Source: Tepidibacter hydrothermalis
Lineage (GTDB): Bacteria > Bacillota > Clostridia > Peptostreptococcales > Peptostreptococcaceae
Assembly: GCF_029542625.1 (NCBI RefSeq)
Contig: NZ_CP120733.1
Coordinates: 1,116,001 to 1,180,000, forward strand
Length of the DNA: 64,000 nt
Reading direction: 5' to 3'
Part shown: piece by piece, positions 16,693-23,082 of the stretch
Layout: the number at the start of each line of letters is the position of its first letter
How positions within the stretch are numbered: the stretch's first letter is position 1
Translations under genes and position numbers: made by a program
The notes under the pieces: generated by a model
Seen by the model: only the letters and a program-made list of their open reading frames with translations
What the model was told of the DNA's origin: nothing
Databases searched by the model: none

Positions 16693-16721
16693 AAAAATCG
16701 TATCAATAGATACGGTTTTTT
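16690..16721 (+). terminator. Terminator after degU
   Basis: AAAAATCGTATC AATA GATACGGTTTTTT, with the T tract running into a dispersed repeat. Confidence 0.85.
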
Positions 16722-16807
16722 ATATACTAAGGTATTATAAATTTTTTGCTTTATTGGTAGCTTGTTGAGATAGCTACACTTGCAACTATTTTTATAGACG
16801 AATTTTT
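16715..16807 (+). repeat. Post-terminator dispersed repeat, copy A
   Basis: It starts in the terminator T tract (TTTTTTATATACTAAGGTAT), contains GCTACACTTGCAACT and ends TAGACGAATTTTT. The same three blocks in the same order occur at 43806-43952. Confidence 0.7.
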
Positions 16808-16958
16808 CATCTATTAAATGGGAAATAATAAAAATATATAAAATAGTGAATGAAAATACTAAAAATTTAATTAATTGATATTTATGGAAAAACAAATTGC
16901 GAAATATGATATAATAAAAATAATATGTTAAAATAATACTATACGGAAGGTGGTAAAT

Positions 16959-18341
16959 ATGAAATTAGATCATGAATTTAAAAATGCATGGAAAAATTTA
17001 AAAGATGAAGATATGAATGCTGTAATGTCTTATTCTAAGGAGTATATGGAATTTTTAGACAATGGAAAAACTGAGAGAAGATGTGTAGATGAGATAATTA
17101 ATAAGGCAAAGAAGCAAGGCTATATTTCATTAGAAGAAGCTTTAGAAAATAAGAATATTAAATCAGGTTCTAAGATATATGCAAATAACAAAGATAAAGG
17201 GGTAGCGTTATTTGTAATAGGACAAAATGAAATAGAAAAGGGTATGAAGATAGTTGGATCACACATAGATTCACCAAGACTAGATTTAAAACCATTTCCG
17301 CTTTATGAAGATGGTAATTTAGCACTTCTTAAGACTCATTACTATGGAGGAGTTAAAAAGTATCAATGGACAACAATTCCGTTAAGTATGCATGGCGTTG
17401 TTTATACTAAGGATGGAAATAAGGTTGATATTAATATTGGTGATGATGAAAATGATCCTGTAGTATACATAAGTGATCTTTTAATACATTTAGCTAAGGA
17501 CCAAATGGGTAAAAAACTTTCTGAAGGTATTACAGGTGAAGGACTTAATGTTTTAATAGGAAATATACCTTTAAAGGATGAAGAAAAGGATTCTGTTAAG
17601 AAAAATGTATTAAAATTATTAAATGAGAAATATGAAATGACAGAAGAAGATTTCTTAACTGCTGAAATTGAAATAGTTCCGGCTGGAAAATCAAGAGATG
17701 TAGGACTTGATAGATCTATGATTGCAGCTTATGGCCATGATGATAGAGTTTGTACATTCGCAGGACTTAAAGGTATTTTTGAAGTTGAAAATCCTGAATA
17801 TACAGCTGTTGGATTATTTGTAGATAAAGAAGAAGTAGGATCTATGGGTAATACAGGAATGCAATCTAGATTCTTTGAAAATACAGTTGCTGAAATTATA
17901 AATGCTCAAGGAGATTATAATGATTTGAAATTAAGAAGAGCATTAGGTAATTCAAAGGTATTATCTGCAGATGTTACTTGTGGCTTTGATCCAAATTTCC
18001 CAGATGTTGTTGATAAGAGAAATGCAGCATTTATAGGGAATGGTGTAGTTGTAGCTAAATATACAGGAGCTAGAGGAAAATCTGGTTGTAATGATGCAAA
18101 TGCAGAATTTTTATCTGAAATAAGAAAAACTTTCGATGAAAATGATGTTACATGGCAAGTAGGAGAACTTGGAAAAGTAGACCAAGGTGGAGGTGGAACT
18201 ATAGCCTACATACTAGCAAATTATGGAGCTGAAGTTGTAGATTGTGGAGTTGCTCTTTTAAGTATGCATGCACCTATGGAACTTGCAAGCAAAGTGGATT
18301 GCTACGAAACTTTCAAGGCTTATAGAGGATTTTTAAAATAG
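16959..18341 (+). CDS. M18 family aminopeptidase
   Basis: The enzyme has 460 residues; the start at ATG 16959 has ggaaggtgg upstream. It is a cytoplasmic di-zinc exopeptidase that releases N-terminal, often acidic, residues. Metal and catalytic landmarks are GSHIDSPRLDLKP (His102), YGHDDRVCTFAGL, the Glu-Glu pair in VDKEEVGSMGNTG, ADVTCGFDPNFPD and LLSMHAPMELASK. The length fits the family. It stands alone, with a very large hairpin rather than a simple terminator downstream. Peptide breakdown fits an amino-acid fermenter. Confidence 0.92.
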   Translation: MKLDHEFKNAWKNLKDEDMNAVMSYSKEYMEFLDNGKTERRCVDEIINKAKKQGYISLEEALENKNIKSGSKIYANNKDKGVALFVIGQNEIEKGMKIVGSHIDSPRLDLKPFPLYEDGNLALLKTHYYGGVKKYQWTTIPLSMHGVVYTKDGNKVDINIGDDENDPVVYISDLLIHLAKDQMGKKLSEGITGEGLNVLIGNIPLKDEEKDSVKKNVLKLLNEKYEMTEEDFLTAEIEIVPAGKSRDVGLDRSMIAAYGHDDRVCTFAGLKGIFEVENPEYTAVGLFVDKEEVGSMGNTGMQSRFFENTVAEIINAQGDYNDLKLRRALGNSKVLSADVTCGFDPNFPDVVDKRNAAFIGNGVVVAKYTGARGKSGCNDANAEFLSEIRKTFDENDVTWQVGELGKVDQGGGGTIAYILANYGAEVVDCGVALLSMHAPMELASKVDCYETFKAYRGFLK

Positions 18342-18370
18342 AATAGTAAGTGAATTTTTAAGGTTAACCG

Positions 18371-18577
18371 AAAAATGGCACTCATTTAAATAACGCTACT
18401 TAGTTAATATTTTAATAAAACTAAAGATTGTGACTTATTAAATATCCTAAAACTTCTTAAACTCCTTAAGGTCAGACAAAGAAGTTTCTTAACGGATAGT
18501 TAAAAGTCACAATCTAAGTTTTATAGAGAAATATCAACAAAAAAGTAGCTAACATTTAAATGAGCGCCATTTTTTTA
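18371..18577. repeat. Very large imperfect palindrome (about 95-bp arms)
   Basis: The left arm (AAAAATGGCACTCATTTAAA .. GATTGTGACTT .. ATATCC) and the right arm (AAGTCACAATCT .. ATTTAAATGAGCGCCATTTT) are reverse complements at roughly four of five positions, with a short centre near 18470. It has no coding capacity. It lies between the convergent aminopeptidase and LysR genes. It could act as a bidirectional terminator, but its size suggests a MITE-like element or an RNA structure. Confidence 0.7.
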
Positions 18578-18628
18578 TAATAAGTAGGAAACTATATACC
18601 TATTTGAATTTTTAAAATAACCTCAAAT

Positions 18629-19525
18629 TTATTCAAAAAAATTCTTGATATGATCTATAAATTTTTCTTCTAAAGGTGTATTTATTCTTTTTTTAGAATA
18701 TATAAAATAAAATTTTCTTTTAAGATCTAACTCTTTTATTTTATAGGCTTTTAGTGATTTAGAACTAAGATCATCTACTATAGATTTATTAGATACGATA
18801 GAAAGCCCTATTCCTTTTTTTACCATTTCCTTGGTTGCTTCATTACTTTCCACATGTGCTAATATGTTGAAATGATCTAATGGAAGATCATTCTTTTTAA
18901 GTTCATTTACTATAACTTTTCTAGTTCCTGAACCCTCTTTTCTCATTATAAAATTTTCCTTTTTAAGAGAAGAAATACTCACATATGAATCGTTATTTAT
19001 AATATTATAATCATAAGGAGTTATTAAAACGAGTTCATCCTTTATTAAGTCTATATACTGTATTTGTGAGTTTGGAATTTTTGAACCTACAAATCCGAAG
19101 TTTACTTTTTCATTTAATATTTCATCTATTGCATCATGAGAATCGTGATGAGTTATAGTAAACTTAACGTCTGGAAAATCATTTATAAAAGACTTCAAAA
19201 TATCTGGTAATATATATGTTTCCGGGATTGAACTTGAGGTTATATCTATAATACCTTCTATTTTTCCTTCGTATTCTTTTAAATTGAACAATGCTTTTTT
19301 TCTAGAATTTAATATTTCAAGAGCATGAGAATAAAGAATTTCTCCTGGTTCCGTTAAAGAAATATTCTTGTTATTTCTATTTATTAGAATAGTCCCAAGT
19401 TCTTTTTCGAGATTTTGAATATGAGTAGTTATAGTGGGTTGTGTCAAAAACAGTTCTTTTGCAGCTTTTGAGAAGCTTTTATGTTTTGCTATTTCTATAA
19501 ATGTTTCGAGTTGTTTAAAATCCAT
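18629..19525 (-). CDS. LysR regulator, selenium-metabolism-associated type
   Basis: The protein has 298 residues. The N-terminal winged HTH (MDFKQLETFIEIAKHKSFSK then LFLTQPTITTHIQNLEKELG) is followed by a linker helix and a substrate-binding-like effector domain (ITSSSIPETYILPDILKSF, later RKEGSGTRK). These motifs match, from memory, the LysR subgroup found next to selenium-metabolism genes in clostridia, close to CysB/CysL. The gene sits 1.3 kb from a UGA-containing MsrA gene in this window, which supports that naming. The effector is unknown. It is transcribed divergently from the AlbA-type gene, whose promoter region it may control. Confidence 0.8.
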   Translation of the reverse strand: MDFKQLETFIEIAKHKSFSKAAKELFLTQPTITTHIQNLEKELGTILINRNNKNISLTEPGEILYSHALEILNSRKKALFNLKEYEGKIEGIIDITSSSIPETYILPDILKSFINDFPDVKFTITHHDSHDAIDEILNEKVNFGFVGSKIPNSQIQYIDLIKDELVLITPYDYNIINNDSYVSISSLKKENFIMRKEGSGTRKVIVNELKKNDLPLDHFNILAHVESNEATKEMVKKGIGLSIVSNKSIVDDLSSKSLKAYKIKELDLKRKFYFIYSKKRINTPLEEKFIDHIKNFFE

Positions 19526-19639
19526 ATTATCTGCTCCCTTTTGTTAAATTATAAGTAGATTATAACATATAGTTATAATATGATGTTATATAACATATAC
19601 ATTTTCAAGCCTTAAAATATTAATATAATCTATAGATTA

Positions 19640-19655
19640 GAATGAAGCGAATTTT
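19640..19655 (+). repeat. GAATGAAGCGAATTTT motif, copy 2
   Basis: Exact 16-base match to 14041-14056, again immediately before a ribosome binding site (ggagaggtg). Confidence 0.6.
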
Positions 19656-19669
19656 GGAGAGGTGATTAG

Positions 19670-20809
19670 ATGGACAAAAATAAGATATCTAACCTTTTAA
19701 AAAAGCCCGAGGGTGCTAAGCTTGATTATAAATTAAAGATAAATTTGAATACTCAGGCAGAAAAAAAAGAATTGGCTAAAGATATACTAGCAATTGCTAA
19801 TACGTACGGAGGAAGGGGTTATATAATATTTGGAATTGAAGATAAAACAAAGAAGATAATAGGTATTCAAAAGGATTTTTATGTAGAGGAAAAAATACAA
19901 CAGATACTATCAAACAGAATAGATCCACCAGTGAGTATAAAAATGGAGTATGAAGAGTATGAGGGAAAAACATTAGGAATACTCATAATATTTAAAAGTA
20001 ATCAAAAACCTCATCAATTAAGACAAAATGGGAGTTTTTATATAAGAAGAGGGTCTACTACTGATATAGCTAGAAGACATGAGGTTGCAAGTATGTTTGA
20101 GGAAAGTGGTATTATAAATACTGAAATGATACCTGTCGTTGAAAGTAATATAAGTGAAATAGATGAGAAGATAGTTCGTTCATATTGTAAAAAGATAAAT
20201 ATTAATGAAGATATATCTATAGAACTATTAGAAAATCTAGGGATATGCATAAAGATGGAAGATGGGAATTATGTAACTACATTAGGAGGATTATTGGTTT
20301 TTGGAAACCATCCTCAAAAACATATAACGAGTTCATCTATAAGGGTTATAGATAATTTAGATAAAGAGATTACTACTAAAATATTTCATGGAAATATAAT
20401 TCGTATGTTAAATGAGGTTGAATATTACCTTGGACATATTCTCAAAAATTACAATTACCCTATAGAGGGACTTTATGAATGTATTAGGAACAGTTTAGTT
20501 CATAGGGATTATTATGATTTAACAAGAGAAATAGTCATATATTTAGGAAAGGATAAGGTGGAGGTAAATAATCCAGGGGTACTTATCAGAGGAGATAGTA
20601 TAAATACTTTGATAAAAGAAAAAAATCCATCTAGAAGAAATGATTGGATATACCAAAGATTATTAATACTAGATGATAAGATGAGATTTTTAGGTAGTGG
20701 AATGGGATTTAATAGAATAAAGAATTCTTTTGAGAACAAGGGCAGTGTTAAATTTATAAACGTAACTAAAAGAAATTTATTTAGGGCTATTCTTCCTGGG
20801 GTAAAGTAA
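19670..20809 (+). CDS. AlbA_2 (Schlafen-like) domain ATPase/regulator
   Basis: The protein has 379 residues, ATG behind ggagaggtga. Residues 10-130 form the AlbA_2 (formerly AAA_4, divergent) domain: EGAKLDYKLKINL, then AIANTYGGRGYIIFGIED and the RRGSTTDIA motif. From about 240 an ATPase-like C-terminal domain follows (YPIEGLYECIRNSLVHRDY, later GSGMGFNRIKNSF), typical of the RecG-like/transcriptional-regulator group. Such proteins are widespread in clostridia with poorly known function, often DNA- or RNA-related. It lies between a selenium-linked LysR and the selenoprotein MsrA gene, 38 bases upstream of the latter, so the two may be cotranscribed. Confidence 0.75.
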   Translation: MDKNKISNLLKKPEGAKLDYKLKINLNTQAEKKELAKDILAIANTYGGRGYIIFGIEDKTKKIIGIQKDFYVEEKIQQILSNRIDPPVSIKMEYEEYEGKTLGILIIFKSNQKPHQLRQNGSFYIRRGSTTDIARRHEVASMFEESGIINTEMIPVVESNISEIDEKIVRSYCKKININEDISIELLENLGICIKMEDGNYVTTLGGLLVFGNHPQKHITSSSIRVIDNLDKEITTKIFHGNIIRMLNEVEYYLGHILKNYNYPIEGLYECIRNSLVHRDYYDLTREIVIYLGKDKVEVNNPGVLIRGDSINTLIKEKNPSRRNDWIYQRLLILDDKMRFLGSGMGFNRIKNSFENKGSVKFINVTKRNLFRAILPGVK

Positions 20810-20847
20810 ATAAAAGTGGGTATAATCATATCAAAGGAGTTGATAAT

Positions 20848-21459
20848 ATGATTAAAAAAGCCACTTTTGGTATGGGGTGATTCTGGGGTCCAGATGCTCA
20901 GTTTGGGTTAATAGATGGAGTAATAAGAACTAGAGTTGGGTATAGTGGAGGAAAAAGCAAAAATCCAACTTATACTAATATGATGGATCATACTGAGGTT
21001 GTACAAATAGATTATGATGGAGAAGTCATAACTTATGATGAACTTTTAGATATATTTTGGAGAAATAATACATTCAAGAGAAAGTCTTCAAAAGTACAGT
21101 ATAGATCACTGATATTATATCACGATAATAAACAAAAGATAAAAGCTTTAAAAAGTAAAGAAGAGAAAGAAACAAATGAAAATATATATACTGATATAGA
21201 ATGTATAGATGAGTTTTATAGTGCTGAAAATTATCATCAAAAATACTATCTTCAAAGTTTGAGAACGGTAAGTGATGAGATTAAAAGTTCGTGTGAAAAT
21301 TTTAGTGAATTTATCGATTCTAGAATTGCCACTAGATTAAATGGGTATATAAAAGGATATGGAAATATGAATATGTTAAAAGAGGACTTGAAAACTGATT
21401 TATTATCAGATAAATCAAAGAAAAGGCTTATTTCAATAGTAGATGGGTATGGTAATTAA
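20848..21459 (+). CDS. msrA: Peptide methionine sulfoxide reductase MsrA, selenoprotein (UGA = Sec11)
   Basis: The frame runs from ATG 20848 (aaaggag eight bases upstream) to TAA 21459, 203 residues, with one in-frame TGA at 20878-20880. It falls exactly where the catalytic Cys of the GCFWG motif lies (MG-U-FWGPDAQFG), so I read it as selenocysteine. Other MsrA landmarks are intact: GVIRTRVGYSGGKSKNPTY, MMDHTEVVQIDYD, KVQYRSLILYH and ENYHQKYYL. The usual DPTxxNRQ segment is NNTFKRKSSK instead, so resolving cysteines may differ. A short hairpin just after the UGA (TCTGG GGT CCAGA, 20882-20894) could be the bacterial SECIS. The enzyme repairs oxidised methionine. The upstream neighbour is an AlbA-type gene; a selenium-type LysR is nearby. 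Confidence 0.9.
20882..20894 (+). promoter_or_regulatory. Candidate bacterial SECIS hairpin
   Basis: TCTGG and CCAGA enclose a GGT loop directly downstream of the UGA codon. Bacterial SECIS elements are small stem-loops in this position with a G-containing apical loop that binds SelB. The spacing is short, so the assignment is tentative. Confidence 0.45.
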
Positions 21460-21621
21460 AAAAATATAGGCATACATCTTGTAGAATATACATCCCTTAA
21501 GTATTTTTTCACTATATTTTACATAAATAAGAATTATATTAAAAAATCAGTAATATTAATGTTTTATGATATAATATATAAAAAATTATGTAGAATTATG
21601 TAAAAATAAGGGGGAAGATTT

Positions 21622-22461
21622 ATGAAGACTAATAATAATAATATGAATAATAATATTAAAGTAATAGAAACAATGAATAATGAAAATGTATCTATTGAAG
21701 TTTTGGAGTTTGAAGAATTAAGAGGAGGAAGTAATGTATCGAGTGCAATAATGTTATCCTTTATGAAAGATTCAAACATTAAACTTAGACAAGTGAAAAT
21801 AACTTTAAATAATACTCAAATTAGATTAGAAGCAGGAGCTTTAAGTTATTTAAAAGGGAATATAGAAATGGATAATAAAATGGGAGGAATTATAGGGCTT
21901 GGTAAAAAGTTTTTAAAAGGAAGTGTGACAGGTGAGACAACATTTAAGCCAAAGTATTCAGGAACAGGAGAAATTTATTTAGAGCCTAGCTTTGGTCATT
22001 ATATTATTGTTGAACTTGAAAATGAAGAAATTATTGTTGATGATGGAGTATTTTATGCTTGTGAAGATACTGTAGAAGTTGGAGCAGCTATGCAAAAAAA
22101 TGTATCATCAGCAGTGCTTGGTCAAGAGGGACTTTTTCAAACTAAACTTCGTGGAAGTGGACTTGTGGTTCTTGAAGTGCCTGTACCTAAAGAGGAAATA
22201 ATGGAGTATGAATTAAATAATGAAACATTAAAGGTGGATGGAAACTTTGCTATACTAAGAACTGGAAATATTAATTTTACAGTTGAAACATCTTCTAAAT
22301 CATTAATAGGTTCTGCAACTAGTGGAGAAGGATTATTAAATGTATTTAGAGGAACAGGAACAGTATGGCTTATACCAACAAAGCATGTTTATAATAACTT
22401 AACTAATTTTGGACTTTACGGAATGACTAATCCTGGAGGAAAATCAAATACTAGAGCATAA
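21622..22461 (+). CDS. AIM24 family (TIGR00266/DUF124) protein
   Basis: The protein has 279 residues, ATG behind agggggaag. After an Asn-rich N-terminus (about 12 residues) a beta-rich domain carries the family motifs VKITLNNTQIRLEAGALSYL, GTGEIYLEPSFGHYI and FRGTGTVWLIPT. The family forms tryptophan-RNA-binding-attenuator-like trimer folds and is named after yeast mitochondrial AIM24; its bacterial function is unclear. It is monocistronic, with a strong terminator. A -10 like box (TATAAT near 21571) precedes it. Confidence 0.85.
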   Translation: MKTNNNNMNNNIKVIETMNNENVSIEVLEFEELRGGSNVSSAIMLSFMKDSNIKLRQVKITLNNTQIRLEAGALSYLKGNIEMDNKMGGIIGLGKKFLKGSVTGETTFKPKYSGTGEIYLEPSFGHYIIVELENEEIIVDDGVFYACEDTVEVGAAMQKNVSSAVLGQEGLFQTKLRGSGLVVLEVPVPKEEIMEYELNNETLKVDGNFAILRTGNINFTVETSSKSLIGSATSGEGLLNVFRGTGTVWLIPTKHVYNNLTNFGLYGMTNPGGKSNTRA

Positions 22462-22497
22462 TTTTTAAAATAAAAAATAATATAATTTCTTTAAGAA

Positions 22498-22552
22498 TAA
22501 AAAGTGCACTCGTAATTAGAATTAAATTCTAATTACGAGTGCACTTTTTATT
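22498..22552 (+). terminator. Strong terminator after the AIM24 gene
   Basis: AAAAAGTGCACTCGTAATTA and its complement form a stem of more than 20 bp followed by a T run. Confidence 0.9.
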
Positions 22553-22564
22553 TCGAAATTTAAT

Positions 22565-22641
22565 TGGTGCCCGAGGCGAGACTCGAACTCGCAAAACCAC
22601 GATTTTGAGTCGCGTACGTATGCCAATTCCATCACTCGGGC
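22565..22641 (-). tRNA. tRNA-Leu (anticodon CAA), short variable loop
   Basis: Read on the minus strand the acceptor GCCCGAG pairs perfectly with CTCGGGC, followed by A73 and an encoded CCA. The anticodon loop CTCAAAA gives CAA (codon UUG). The T arm GCGAG TTCGAGT CTCGC is regular, and the D arm resembles other Leu tRNAs (GAATTGGCATA). Only five bases (GTTTT) separate anticodon stem and T stem, whereas tRNA-Leu normally has a long variable arm. The total of 77 nt with CCA is short for Leu. Confidence 0.85.
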
Positions 22642-22793
22642 AAAAAATCTTACAAACAAATATTAACATATATCAGAATAAAATTCAATAGATTTTAAAA
22701 AATATATAATATAAGTAATAGTTGAGATCTTTAATACACGTTATTTGTACGTTGAAATTTATACGAAAGGGTACTTACTCAATTAAATATTTA

Positions 22794-22826
22794 GGTGGAG
22801 TAAAAACTTCATTTAAATTAAGTTTT
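22794..22826 (-). repeat. Fragment of the MITE-like repeat family
   Basis: GTGGAGTAAAAACTTCATTT and the following AAATTAAGTTT match the reverse complement of the left-end hairpin of the copy at 60846. The rest of the element is absent. Confidence 0.55.
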
Positions 22827-22871
22827 GATTTATATAATTTCCTTGTGATTAAAACATATAATAATGATATA

Positions 22872-23049
22872 ATAAAATGAAACTTAATTCAGGTGAAGTT
22901 TAACTTCGTCTGAATTATTTATCTGAAAGCTAAAAGTTCTAAAATTCTATATTTTTAATGCTGGAGATAAGAACTTAATAGCTTCTGGATTAGCGTAACT
23001 AAAAATTGAAATAGAGAAAAAAACTCATCTCAATTAAGTTTCGCTTTAT
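22872..23049 (-). repeat. MITE-like element with terminal inverted repeats (fullest copy)
   Basis: The two ends are inverted repeats (ATAAAATGAAACTTAATTCA versus ATAAAGCGAAACTTAATTGA). One end holds a tight hairpin (AATTCAGGTGAAGT / ACTTCGTCTGAATT). The inner part carries CTGGAGATAAGAACTTAATA and AAAGCTAAAAGTTCTAAAA, which are colinear in reverse orientation with 35130-35279 and 60846-60976. It has no ORF and sits in the intergenic region before polA. Confidence 0.7.
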
Positions 23050-23082
23050 GTTATTTATAAATGAATACGGAGTGTGATAAAT

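Noticed and set aside
20878-20880. TGA in msrA read as a nonsense mutation
   Set aside because: The codon sits exactly at the catalytic Cys position, the frame is otherwise perfect, and a selenium-type regulator is nearby; selenocysteine explains it better.
22872-23049. Leader before polA as a T-box or other riboswitch
   Set aside because: No T-box or aptamer signature is visible, and the sequence is repeated elsewhere before unrelated genes.
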